From positions 21,453 through 85,452 of the forward strand of contig JAECUM010009298.1 in assembly GCA_016617855.1 (NCBI GenBank): a DNA stretch of 64,000 nucleotides, in the 5' to 3' direction. A program made the position numbers and the translations under genes. Shown here piece by piece: positions 22,790 through 35,032 of this stretch (positions are counted from its first letter, which is position 1; each line of letters begins with the position of its first letter). Under the pieces are notes generated by a model. The model worked only from the letters and a program-made list of their open reading frames with translations. It ran no database searches and was not told where the DNA came from. The DNA comes from Megalonaias nervosa. Its lineage: Eukaryota > Mollusca > Bivalvia > Unionida > Unionidae.

Positions 22790-24703
22790 AGAATAACTAT
22801 ATCCCTCCACTTATACCACAGAATATCCTCAACTGATAGAATAACTGTATCCCTCCACTTATACCATGGAATATCCTCAATTGCTAGAATAACTGTATCC
22901 CTCCACTTATGCCATAGAATATCCTCAATTGCTAGAATAACTGTATCCCTCCACTTATGCCATAGAGTATCCTCAATTGATAGAATAACTGTATCCCTCC
23001 ACTTATACCATAGAATATCCTCAACTGATAGAATAACTGTATCCCTCCACTTATGCCATAGAATATCCTCAGTTGATAGAATAACTGTATCCCTCCACTT
23101 ATACCATAGAATATCCTCAACTGATAGAATAACTATATCTCTCCACTTATGCTATAGAATATCCTCAATTGCTAGAATAACTGTATCCCTCCACTTATGC
23201 CATAGAATATCCTCAACTGATAGAATAACTGTATCCCTACATTTATACCATAGAATATCCTCAACTGACAGAATAACTGTATCCCTCCACTTATGCCATA
23301 GAATATCCTCAATTGCTAGAATAACTGTATCCCTCCACTTATGCCATAGAATATCCTCAATTGCTAGAATAACTGTATCCCTCCACTTATGCCATAGAAT
23401 ATCCTCAGTTGATAGAATAACTGTATCCCTCCACTTATACCATAGAATATTCTCAACTGATAGAATAACTATATCTCTCCACTTATGCTATAGAATATCC
23501 TCAATTGCTAGAATAACTGTATCCCTCCACTTATGCCATAGAATATCCTCAACTGATAGAATAACTGTATCCCTACATTTATACCATAGAATATCCTCAA
23601 TTGACAGAATAACTGTATCCCTCCACTTATGCCATAGAATATCCTCAATTGCTAGAATAACTGTATCCCTCCACTTATGCCATAGAATATCCTCAGTTGA
23701 TAGAATAACTGTATCCCTCCACTTATACCATAGAATATTCTCAACTGATAGAATAACTATATCTCTCCACTTATGCCATAGAATATCCTCAATTGCTAGA
23801 ATAACTGTATCCTTCCACTTATGCCATAGAATATCCTCAACTGATAGAATAACTGTATCCCTACATTTATACCATAGAATATCCTCAATTGACAGAATAA
23901 CTGTATCCCTCCACTTATGCCATAGAATATCCTCAATTGCTAGAATAACTGTATCCCTCCACTTATGCCATAGAATATCCTCAATTGCTAGAATAACTGT
24001 ATCCCTCCACTTATACCATAGAATATCCTCAACTGATAGAATAACGGTATCCCTACATTTATACCATAGAATATCCTCAATTGACAGAATAACTGTATCC
24101 CTCCACTTATGCCATAGAATATCCTCAATTGCTAGAATAACTGTATCCCTCCACTTATGCCATAGAATATCCTCAACTGATAGAATAACTGTATCCCTCC
24201 TCTTATACCATAGAATATCCTCAACTGATAGAATAACTGTATCTCTCCACTTATACCATAGAATATCCTCAACTGATAGAATAACTGTATCTCTCCACTT
24301 ATACCATAGAATATCCTCAATTGATAGAATAACTGTATCCCTCCATTTATACAATAGAATATCCTCAATTGATAGAATAACTGTATCCCTCCACTTATAC
24401 CAAAGAATATCCTCAACTGATAGAATAACTATATCCCTCCACTTATACCATAGAATATCCTCAACTGATAGAATAACTATATCCCTCCACTTATAGAATA
24501 TCCTCAATTGACAGAATAACTGTATCCCTCCATTTATACCATAGAATATCCTCAATTGAAAGAATAACTATATCTCTCCACTTATACCATAGAATATCCT
24601 CAATTGATAGAATAACTGTATCCCTCCACTTATACCACAGAATATCCTCAACTGATAGAATAACTATATCCCTCCACTTATACCATAGAATATCCTCATT
24701 TGA
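22790..24703 (+). repeat. 48-bp minisatellite, about 40 units, higher-order structure
   Basis: The unit is AGAATAACTGTATCCCTCCA then CTTAT(A/G)CCATAGAATATCCT then CAACTGAT, CAATTGCT, CAATTGAT or CAGTTGAT. The period is a multiple of three and lacks stops, so both strands are open: a 598-codon frame on plus (22700-24496) made of 16-residue repeats, and 355 codons on minus. These frames are by-products and not genes. One unit near 24490 has a 5-bp deletion that breaks the frames. Unit variants recur in blocks of six or seven, indicating expansion of multi-unit blocks. The array lies in a cadherin intron. Confidence 0.97.
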
Positions 24704-25379
24704 TATATTCTCATTTATAATATCCATAAATAGCTGCAAAATAGCCCTAAAATTCAAAATCTGTTGAAGATATAATTTATACTCATATGCAATTCAGCAG
24801 GAATCAGCCTGCATTATGTAAACATCTGAACAGAAATTTACTAATTTTTCCTTTTCCAGCCATACTTGAATAGAACATGGAATTTTAGCAAATTTTCTAC
24901 TCATATTCATGAAAAGAAATTCATCTTTTCCCATTGGTGTTTGAGAAAAATGACTTTTGCAATGTTCCCAGATACACATACTGTACACGGAAAAAATCTA
25001 ACAAGTTATTACTGCTGTCCTCATGTCAGTCAGTGTCATAATAAATCATTTATAATTACAGAGAATGTTTCTTTAAAAATCAAACAAACTATTAACTATG
25101 CTAAACCTTCATGTGCAGTTTCAGTAGATTTAAGAAAATTACCATAAATGATACATTATTATATATAGGGGTGAATAGTATTATTATGTTATTATACTTT
25201 TTTTATGTAAAATCCTCTTTCACTTGTCCAATACTCAGTTACTACAGACATAGAACCGATTTCATTCATGTACTATGTTACTGTTGTTAAAGCAATGCTG
25301 CCTAGCAAATATGCTAAATGAAACAAGCTATTTGACTGGTCATGGTAAAAGTCACAGAACACAGGCTTTGTGGAAACTA
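24704..25379. other. cadherin intron sequence without recognised feature
   Basis: AT-rich, with no repeat or domain recognised. Confidence 0.45.
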
Positions 25380-25870
25380 TTTTTCTTTCTGTAGTGTCTC
25401 TGACTTGATCTAAATGTTTGAACTTTGAACTCCAAAATCAATAATGTCTTCCTCGTCTCATTTGCCAGTCATCAACCAATTCCTCCTTTTAGGGTCTGTG
25501 AATTTGACCTTTGATATCAAAATGAATGTGTACTCTTTGTCTCAAATACAAGCCATCCACAAAATTGGCTTATAGTTGTTGATAAAGAAGTAATGTTTCT
25601 TCTTTGAGTTACTGTAACCTTTCCCTTTCACCCCCATCAACAGTTATATTTCTTATCTCATATGCAAGCTATCTGCAATAAATCTGGTAAAGGTATAAGT
25701 GTACAAGTTAAGTTATTGTCTGTAGACAGTTGCCCTTCTTTTAGGCCCAGGAACCTTGGCATATGACTCTTTTTAGCTAGAAATCAGTAAGTTTCCTTCT
25801 TGCCCCAAACTAAAGCTGTTCATAAAGTTTGGCAATGGTGGAAAACTGGAGTTATTTTGAACAATTAAAT
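25380..25870 (+). repeat. diverged copies of the ~145-bp TGACC-rich repeat
   Basis: Motifs such as GAATTTGACCTTTGATATC, AAATACAAGCCATCCACAAA and GTTACTGTAACCTTTCCC recur in the order seen in the clearer array at 35033-36200. About three old copies. Confidence 0.5.
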
Positions 25871-26016
25871 AGAGAACGTACAGACTGATGTACTTATGGA
25901 TGGGTGAAAGAATGGACAACATCATAATATGATATGCAATGCCTTATGGAAGGCATATAAAATGTATGGGTTTGGTAAAATGCAAATAAAGTATTATTTT
26001 ATTATATCAGGCTTAC

Positions 26017-26105
26017 CTTGCAACAATAGATCCTGTCTGAAGAGTTTCATGTATATTCACCTGATATAATGATGAGCTGAAGACTGGATATTTGTCATTA
26101 ATATC
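26017..26105 (-). CDS. cadherin exon (boundary DINDKYP)
   Basis: Acceptor CAAAG before GATATTAATG, donor GCAAG|GTAAGCC. It reads DINDKYPVFSSSLYQVNIHE then TLQTGSIVA, with two bases left over that complete a Ser codon with the next exon. It contains the Ca-binding linker and the first strand of the next repeat, with an N-x-HE variant of the usual ENxP-type motif. Confidence 0.92.
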
Positions 26106-28544
26106 CTTTGAAAAAAAGAAAAAGCATAACATAAACAGTAAGTCCTATATTGAGCACACCTACGCTATGAGCAACAACCTGTTATTTATGACCATAGTCA
26201 TCACGCATGGATAAATATTATCATATAAATATATTGTCATGAGCAAAAGACTGCAGAATGTGACCAGCAACTCTATTTTTAGGCAAAATAATTGCTTTGA
26301 CATGGCTATAAACAACCACATTGCAAAAACAAAGATAAACTCCACTGACCTGTATTTAATACTTTGGAAGCATGGCCATATAGGAGGGTTTACTATAAAC
26401 AAAAATGAATGTGGCTAGATGCATTCCTAAAATTTATAGGTCATGCTAGTAGGGTTGTATCCTACAGCTGATACACCAGACTAAAACACATGTAACTGCC
26501 ACTGTAGTGCTGAATTCATTTAAATCCCCATTACACTTAATCATTCCTTTTTTAAATGGAGTGATCAGTGATATACAGAGTCAATTCAACAATTCTTACT
26601 GTTTGTTTACAGTTAGCAAATACTGCACAATGCCAATATTGACATAATGAGAAACATTCTTGAATGTCTTCAATGTAGCAGTCAAGTACATTGTTTGTCT
26701 TTGGAGTCAATCCATAATACCAGAGATCTTTCACTTTAATAACTGATTATCATTTTCTGGATTTGATTGTCATTGTAAAAGAAAATTTGTTTTTTATGCG
26801 TGTTGATATTACACCTATCATCTGTTACCATCGTGCCAGATGGTTGCATCCTCTGTTTATCAAATTAATCTCATCAGTGAATTAAATTTATGGCTTTTGT
26901 CACTCAACTAAAGAAATAAACTTATTTCTTTTGTCTCTCAATCAGCAAATTAAGATTATGGATTTTGTCTCTCAATAAATTTATCTTGTTTCTGGATGGA
27001 TTCATTCTGTTTTTGTTTTGCTTCATTCAGGATGAGTAATTGCTGTCATTGATAAGTAAGCAATTCTTTTGCTACGTTTGAAGTAACTCTGACATTGATG
27101 GCCATGTGAAGTTAACTTCAGGACAGGATAAATAAATGTTACCTTAGTAAATGTTGCATTTCATATGCCAGTACATGTATACTTTGTCTAAATAAATATG
27201 ATTGTTTTATGATAGCTGTATATCTTTATTACTATATAAAGTTATTTAGCGATGAAATGAATGCAATAAACTATTAGAACTATGAATAAAAATAAAAAAG
27301 TACAAGTACAGTAATTGTGGGTATTTATTCCTTATTAAACCCTGTTGCATATTGACCCTGAAGACTGGTCATCTTACACAAACCTATTATAAAAGTTGTC
27401 CTGGCAGAAGAGGTGGTCTCTCAAGTCAATTTTACTTTATGATCATGTCATTTTGGAACAAAAATTTATATAATTTTTATTGCTATAAATTACTGATGCA
27501 ATATTAACACTTGCAACATGATTAGCTTTATACTAAATATAACATTTTTGCTGTGCTCTTTATTTGGTATTTAGTGATGAACAGTGTCTATAAATGAAAT
27601 GTTGTGTTTAAACAAATGCAACAAATGCAATGACTCTTTTTCATGAAGAGCCTACTCTGTTTTGATCTTTTGCTTGCAATTTCTGTGGATTTATATATAA
27701 ATTTATAATGTACACAATAATAACCATGGACAATTGTTGAAAACTATCATGCTAAATTCATTATTACTAACACTGTCTTCTTCAGCTGTCCCATGTTCTG
27801 ATATATATATATATATCAGTTTTGAAAAAATGAATCTTATGATTTGCTTGCAGACCTATTATAGATCTGAATAGCTGCTGTTCATTCTGGAATCTGAGAA
27901 GTAAATTATAGCTGATTTTCCTTCTTTTGCATAAGGAATTTCATCAGCTTCTTAAAAAGACACAACAGATAAAATAAGGGAAAAAATCATACAAATCTTT
28001 TAAATAGTTTAGCTTTAGAAATTTGATTTAATACATAAAATTCCCATGTAACAGTAAAATACTATGAAGAGAAGAAATTGTATTCTCTCTAGTTTGCCTT
28101 CTCTTATTTTGGCTTTGTATATTAAGACTATTGATGAGATGTATCATCTCACTTGTTATATCTAGGCCCTTATTTCACAAACATAAATAACTTAAAGTTG
28201 AGGCTTGCATTTAAGTGATTTGATTGGTTAAAATTAAGTAAGACATGTTTCATCCAAACAACCAATCAACCAATTGGGGATTCTGGACTTGAGTTTAAGT
28301 CAAGACATGCTCTGTAGGTGTACTTTAGGCAGATCTCTCTTGACAGAAATATGTACCTCCAAGGAAACCTTTATATAAACTATACATGGATAGGTACTGA
28401 CCCTGCCATGTGTTATGTTTCTGAATAATGTAAAACTAATTATTAATTAAAACTCACATCTAATGAGATATGGGGCAAAATTACTTGTATGCATTTTTCA
28501 TTTACTGCTTTTAATTATATATGGAAAAGTTTAAAAACAATTAC
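26106..28544. other. cadherin intron sequence, no firm feature
   Basis: About 27365-27432 (AGGTGGTCTCTCAAGTC) may be half of the MITE family seen at 57388. A short (TA)n lies at 27799-27816. Otherwise unrecognised. Confidence 0.4.
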
Positions 28545-28775
28545 CTGGATATGTATGATGAGTGTCTGTCTTCCATTGATAATAAGATGATTAGTGTAAG
28601 GTATTGTATTGTAAGCTTCAATTTCTAATGCAATGCTATCATTGATTCTGCCATCTAGAACCAAAGGTTGCCACAGTGAAACAGCACCAGTATCTGATAT
28701 GCTGAATATAGATTCATCTCCATTTATTATCCTATAATGGACAATTGCATTGACTTCTTCATCAGGGTCCACTGC
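28545..28775 (-). CDS. cadherin exon (EC repeat core, 77 codons)
   Basis: Acceptor TTTGCAG before GCAGTGGACC, donor ATCCAG|GTAATTG, phase 0 at both ends. It reads AVDPDEEVNAIVHYRIINGD then FSISDTGAVSLWQPL and TLIIHIQ, joining directly to DINDKYP. AVDPDE is the A-x-D-x-D Ca motif and ISDTGAV is the D-x-x-TG-x-I-type signature. The segment between them and the next linker is longer than usual (an EAYNTIPYTNHLIINGRQ stretch), suggesting a loop insertion. A compound microsatellite lies about 45 bp upstream of the acceptor. Confidence 0.93.
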
Positions 28776-28818
28776 CTGCAAAGAAAACTTTCCAATCCAA
28801 TAAAATGTGACTATATCT

Positions 28819-28823
28819 GTCTA

Positions 28824-28901
<78 letters not shown>
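28819..28901. repeat. compound (TATC)n(TA)n microsatellite
   Basis: About nine TATC/CTAT tetranucleotides followed by about 22 TA dinucleotides, immediately upstream (gene sense) of the 3' splice site of exon 28545-28775. Confidence 0.95.
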
Positions 28902-28904
<3 letters not shown>

Positions 28905-30261
28905 CAAGGTCTTCTTTAGGGGACAATAAAATACATGCACAACAACTCACAAAGTTGCACATGTAGAACAAGAAATATTTATATCATGGCATAATGAAGT
29001 CAAACTATCCCCTCCAACACGAAAGGTTAAAATGAAATAAATTAGCCCATTTAGACAAAAATACATATCCAGCATACATACATATATATAGCAGCGGTTG
29101 GTTATTGACTCATCTGTGTGGCAGATGATAAAAGCTGTAAAGTGACTGGATTGGTGTCATCCATGTAGATGACTATACATGGATCATAAGACTTGCTGCT
29201 TTGTACCTGCATGCAACACTACTGATTGTGTATTAGGAGCAAAGAAGTGATGCAGAAAACACAGGTCTACTCTTGTCACCAAATGGGACTATGGTACTAG
29301 TGGGAACCTTGCCTACCACTGAAGTGTCAAGAAAGTAAGAGAGGTCCAAGGCAGGTGTTGAGACAGGAATGGGTATATCAGTTTCAGAATCCATATATGA
29401 TTATGTCTGACCTGTGGGGCCAAGATGGATTAATCACCTTTGTCACCAAAGGGGCACTGGCATGCACAGTTACTTTAGTGTATGCATGTTAGTTCTTCTA
29501 CCAAGATCTTTGGTATAAAACTATATATATTAATACATATATCTGTGTTTGTGAGTCTTGTCTATCAATACAGGGTTGTCAAGTAAAGAATATGCATGTT
29601 TATGAATCCTATTGAATCTGCTTAAGAAAGCCATTACATATAATTTCAAATTAATATTTAATTTTCATGAATAATGTGCAAAATGTGCAAATAATATGAT
29701 GCAGCCTTGCTTGATTATGATGAGAAGGAAATGAATTCAAGTCCTGGGCAAATATCAATGCAGTAACTGTTACAAATGACTTGGGAAATTAAAAAGAACC
29801 TTCAGATCTCAAATGATTTCAAAGTCTCCTACAACTAATATATGGAGTCTGAATAATAATCTTTCAAATGACTATTTTGTAAAGTTTCACATTTCTCATG
29901 ACAGATTAATTACATGTGATCCAATTTTATTACAATATTTATTAATTACAAAATACACAACTTTTGTTCAAAACATCTAATAAAATAATAACAGGAGAAT
30001 GGCATAAATTTTGGACTTGCATATTAATACTTTGATATTTGCTAAATTAGATTATCTCCGATGCACTGCTGATGCAAGGTAAATCCTAAAGGATATAAAA
30101 TATGTGCAACTTGTGGACAAGTTAATCGACCCAATTTTGTTCTCATCTTGAAAATTTAATAATCCCTAAACAAAATCAACTTTAATTAATTGTGTCAATA
30201 TAAAAACTACAACCATGCAAATTCAATCTGAATTACAAAGAAATACATTATTGTGTTTAAC
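28902..30261. other. cadherin intron sequence; GC-richer patch at 29090-29500
   Basis: The patch at about 29090-29500 is more balanced in base composition and may be an unidentified mobile element fragment. Its frames are broken and I recognised no domain. Confidence 0.35.
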
Positions 30262-30514
30262 CTGTGCATGGTAGAAAACACCTTTGTAGCCTTCTTTCAG
30301 ATCAAAAGTTCTTGTGGGTTCCTTGAATGTTGGTGCATGGTCATTGATGTCTTTTACAGTTATAGTTATCGAAGCAAACCCATGCTGCTCAGGGCTGCCA
30401 TGGTCCTTTGCAATGACCAATAGTTGGATCTCATTGCCGTCATACAGATTTTCTCTGTCTATGGATTTTACATGTATTTCTCCTGTTGTATGATTTATGG
30501 TAATATCTGAAGAC
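30262..30514 (-). CDS. cadherin exon (boundary DINDHAP, 84 codons)
   Basis: Acceptor TTCCAG before GTCTTCAG completes a Trp codon; donor CACAG|GTTAAA. It reads SSDITINHTTGEIHVKSIDR, ENLYDGNEIQLLVIAKDHGS, HGFASITITVKDINDHAPTF and DLKEGYKGVFYHAQ. This is the most canonical EC segment of the gene, with TTGEI, LDRE-like IDRE, AKDHGSP and DINDHAP, plus the start of the next repeat. It joins AVDPDE of the next exon in phase 0. Confidence 0.96.
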
Positions 30515-31252
30515 CTGGAAGACCAATACAATAAACGTTTCAATGAAAGTGTAATTAATACCACAAAAAAAAATGAAACAAAAATTATAACACAAAAATA
30601 TTACAGATACATTTTGTACATTAATATTTTATTAATTGTATCTTAAACTGGTGCTAAAACTGTATAGATCATATGATGTCAACAAATGTTTCACTGTACA
30701 CTCAGATGCAATTCATCAAGATACAAGTAAATCTTTAAAGTTGTTTTCATATCCACCACAACAAACCTTACTTTTTTGAGTAAATAAAGCATATATGTTA
30801 TTTTCTAGCAAGTGCCCATACCACAATCCAAAGAGGGCACACACAGATGCCCCTGTGCCCCCACTCCCTATCCACAGTAATACACTAATACACTTGTACC
30901 ATTTTTCCTCCTTAAGAGAAACCACCTGCTTGTGTGACCACCTTTTTATCACAGAATAGGATGCAAAATATAAGGGGTACCACTGTTACTAAATTAAATC
31001 TGAGAAAACAATAGTATAAAACAATAAAACAAATATAATCAAGGAAGCAATGATGAAGGAAAAAAAATCTGCATTAGAAAGATTCTCAAATCCCTCCCTT
31101 TAATAGAAATTATTTTTTTTAATTACAGAAATATTTGCATGTTTAATTCCCTGTGACTGCCCAAAATTGACAGATCCATTTGCCTTCTTAAAACTGAGTT
31201 GTTTATATGAAGATAAAAACATAATTTTTTAAAAAAATACCTTCCTTTCCCT

Positions 31253-31254
<2 letters not shown>
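30515..31254. other. cadherin intron sequence without recognised feature
   Basis: No repeat or domain recognised. Confidence 0.45.

Positions 31255-31315
<61 letters not shown>
31255..31315. repeat. (TA)n microsatellite
   Basis: About 30 TA dinucleotides in the intron. Confidence 0.95.
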
Positions 31316-31317
<2 letters not shown>

Positions 31318-31769
31318 TAAATATCAGTGAATTGTACCAATCAATGTAAGATGATAACCTGTTTTAAATGTCAATTACCACTGAAATCTATAAGATGTTT
31401 GGAAAAGTAAAATAATTTATGGGACTGTGATGAAGATCATTCATGTGTGGCTTCATGATATCCAGATTTTATGCTAGTTCACTGAATATTTAATTCTATT
31501 AATTCATTATTTTACATAACTTTTATTTTTATCAGATAAAAATGTACTTTTTTGCACACAATATCCTAGCCATTGTGCTTTGTAATTGAACATGAATTTG
31601 TATGCCCACTACAAGGCCGAGCATATTATATTATGAATTGTCAGAACACATAATTACTTCACCTGTCTGATATCTTTGTTTCCACATAATAACTCAAGTT
31701 ATCCATAATCAACAATTTAGAAACTAGTGGATGGCATGCACTTGGAGTAAGAAAGAAGTCTAATGACTT

Positions 31770-32110
31770 TGAAATTAAATAGTGAAAGGTCAAGGTTACT
31801 GTGAGTGAAAGACCTTGCAATTTTCATCATCTATGGTTACTAAACTTTGTGCATGGTTTGCTGTTGGGGGATAAGGAAGAAATCTGTTGAATTTGGGGTC
31901 AAAGGTGAAGGTCACTGACTGAAAAAATAAAACTGGTTTCTGCATTAAAACATTATTTCTACATCAGGTACATTGACCAAACTTTGTGGATGTCTTATAC
32001 TTAGTGCAAGGAAGAACCCTATTAATTTTAGGGACAAAAGGTTAATGATCAAGGTCATTGTAAATTAATAAATAAAAATGGTTTCTGTGCAAAGTTTCAG
32101 TTATCTACAT
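31770..32110 (-). repeat. inverted copies of the ~145-bp TGACC-rich repeat
   Basis: AAAGGTCAAGGTTACTGTGA (about 31786), GGGGTCAAAGGTGAAGGTCA (about 31900) and GATCAAGGTCATTG (about 32048) are minus-strand versions of the repeat at 35033. Intervening ACATGGTTTGCTG / GCAAGGAAGAA segments also correspond. Spacing is about 110-140 bp. Confidence 0.65.
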
Positions 32111-32308
32111 GGAGGACTATTAAACACAGAGAAGGCATCTAATGTACCATTCACAGTACACTCAAGTGTAAAATTGATGAGTATATGACCAGTGATAGGT
32201 CTGAGATGTGAAATGTCAATCTCCAAGGGCTTCTCAAATCACATTACGTAAAATATACTTTGGAAAAACATCATTAAATTTTTTCCATTGATTAAAGTAG
32301 TTTATTTA

Positions 32309-34100
32309 CAGTCAAACCCGGTTATCTCGATTACGTCGGGGGTGTCAAAAAATCGTCGACATGACCGGATCCTGAGATATCAGGGTTTAGTTGATAAATC
32401 TACTGCAGAACAATGATTATGCATCTGAAGTACCAAAAATGAGGAGTTTTATTTCTAAAAACAAATGACATTTCTAATGCACAATAAAAATAATAATTCA
32501 GTCATGCCTGGTTGGAGAAAAAAGAAGATTGGAGGTCTTTTAAATGAGATTAAGTAACAAGTCACATATTTTTACAACAATAAGTTACTGCAACAATGTC
32601 AGTGGTTTAAAGTTGTTTTTATTTCCCTGTGAATAGCCTCATCCCTTTGGCAGCCTCAGCAAGACAATGATTTTCTCACGCTATCCAAAATCTAGGCCAA
32701 ATGAAGTACATGTACATGTAGGACTATACTTATTTATTTATTTTTTTGAAAGTGTTTTCTTTTGTTGGAGTTGACTTGTGACTAGCAACAAAATGTAACT
32801 GACCAATATTGTGCATGATAATCAATCTTTTTTTTTGATCGTCAGAGGTTCCTTTACACCAGTATATGCTGGTTTTTACCAATAAATTTTGCTTCTGTAC
32901 CGGAAAAGATGGGGTTGTCGGTATTCATGTACTGACAAACTGTAAAATGTGTTTCAAGTCTTTAAAGTTAACTGTCTCAACATCAAATTCTGTATGAAGC
33001 CAACTTATTCCATTCGTGCAGTTAGAAGACAACTTATTCCATTCATACAGCTGTAGTCCCATATATCTCCTGACTTTGATCAGTTATCGTCGGCAAGAAC
33101 ACAGCACCAGAAGGAGAGTCGGCTAATCTCTTTGAAGGATTGCAAGACTTTGAAATTCAAGATAAAAACAACACAAATGAAAGCACTCTTCTTTCTGTTT
33201 CAAATTTTAATTCTATCAGTCACCTTCTGCTTCATTCCGTTTGTGTTGAAGAATATGTAATCATGGTACAGCGATCACCATTTTCATTAAAAAAATACTG
33301 GGTGCTATAGACATTTTTTTACAATACTGTTGGTGCTTTTATTTACTCTTGTTCAAAACAAATTAATAACCAATGGGGGGGTAAGTGGGGGGGGGGCAGC
33401 TTAGTTTGGAGTTTTGCAGGTTTTTATTTATAGATTATTGTGAGTCATGTGATCTAGCCATGCTGAAGTTGAAGGCTTACGCTTGCACCAAGCATGAAAA
33501 CACTTTAATTATTACCGAATTTGTTTTAAATATATTGTGTAAAACAAATTAGGTATTTTTAGCTACATTTAATGATGTTAACCTGATAATTTTCTGAGTT
33601 ATAGATAAGATCAAATTCGCGATGCTATGTGGGATGAACTATATTGTAAAGATACGTAAAGATCAGAAATGCATGCATTCAATTTCCTTACTCTAAAGTA
33701 TTGTTTACATGATAATTTTCTCCACTCTGTGTAAGTGATAAACCATGCATTGATGAGATTGGTTGATTAGCATTTGTACCAGTAAAATTTGGTCTTGCAC
33801 CGATTGTTTCCATCCTTGCCAGTACAAGGTACCAGTAATAGCAGAAACACCGGATCATTTCTTGTAAAATTGCTCTGAGATGGACATTAAAAGCTGCATT
33901 TTTCGTCGAATTAAGTGGGTCCACATGTTACTTTGGTGCCGAAACTTATGCCCGATATAACCGGGTTAGCGACTTAACAGGGTCAAGATAAGCAGGGAAA
34001 AATTAGCATAACAAAGAAGGATTTTTTTGGGACCAGACCAAAGTAATCAACATACACAGGTTCTCGAGATAACCTAGATCGAGATAAAAGGGTTTGACTG
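32309..34100. mobile_element. 1.8-kb TIR element with TA target duplication (mariner/pogo-like)
   Basis: The left end is CAGTCAAACCCGGTTATCTC followed by GAT. The right end, reverse-complemented, is CAGTCAAACCCTTTTATCTC followed by GAT; 21 of 23 bases match. Both ends are flanked by TA, the target duplication of Tc1/mariner/pogo elements. I found no transposase, so this is probably a non-autonomous derivative carrying unrelated filler, including a G-rich run at 33375-33397. Confidence 0.65.
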
Positions 34101-34154
34101 TACTCACAAAAACACATATTTTAAATCTTCGTTTGAATAGACACTATGAACAAG

Positions 34155-34790
34155 GATCAATCTGTCAAGAAAATATGATCCCTTCCCCATCCAACACTTG
34201 TCCATCTGTCATGACAGTATGATCTCTTTCCATCAGTGGCATGTCCATCTGTGTAGACAATATGATCCACTTTCCCATCACATGACCTGAAATCTGTGTA
34301 GACAATATAGAACATTTTCTCAATAGAAGCATCTCCATCCGTCAAAATAAATAGGAACCTCTTTCCCATTGGAAGCATATCCATTGGTGTAGACAATAGG
34401 ACCTCCCTGTCATGAGACCTGAACATCTATGTAAATAATATAGAACTTTTTCTCATCAGAAGGATGTCCATCTGTGCAGACAATAAGACCTACTTCCTCG
34501 TCAGAGACATATCCATCTGTCAAGACAATAGGACTCCAATCGCCACTAGATGCATATCCACTTGCACAGACAAGAGGAACACTTTCCCCATCAAGTGTAC
34601 ATTAATCTATCAAAACAGGACCTCCTTTCCCATCAAAAGCATGTCCACCTGTCATGACAATAGGACTCTCTTCACTGTCAGAATGATGTCCATGTCCATC
34701 TCTGTAGACCCTTCCTCATCAGAGACATACACTTCTGTCAAGACAAATTGAATCCACATTCCCATCTATGGCTTGTCCATCTGTTTAGAT
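34155..34790. repeat. ~45-bp minisatellite, about 14 units
   Basis: The motif (TCCATCTGT(C/G)(A/T)AGACAATA then CTTTCCCATCA) recurs every 42-49 bp, with centres near 34201, 34243, 34289, 34335, 34380, 34424, 34467, 34512, 34557, 34600, 34646, 34695, 34729 and 34775. The typical 45-bp period is divisible by three, which explains open frames on both strands. Confidence 0.85.
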
Positions 34791-35032
34791 GTGTATTCAG
34801 AGGTTTATATAGCCACTAAAATGACATATCAGTATTTTTCAAACAATAAAAATGGAAACCCATCAAACTAAATTAATTTCACTAATGATATTTGCTTTTA
34901 CTGAGGTTAACAGAGGATTACATCCATAGGATAAGCTGGTAACAAGTACCATGACTGGTACATTATTCACCCAGCATCTGTGTTCAATTGTCTGCTTTGC
35001 AGGCACTAGTGCAGCATGATTGACCCTAGAGA

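Noticed and set aside
22700..24496. 598-codon open frame on the plus strand
   Set aside because: It consists almost wholly of 16-residue translations of the 48-bp minisatellite, overlaps cadherin exon 22546-22717 on the other strand, and exists because 48 is divisible by three.
23488..24555. 355-codon open frame on the minus strand
   Set aside because: Same minisatellite read on the other strand; no domain, ends where a unit has a 5-bp deletion.
34157..34751. Two opposite open frames of about 90 codons
   Set aside because: Both arise from the ~45-bp tandem array, whose typical period is a multiple of three.
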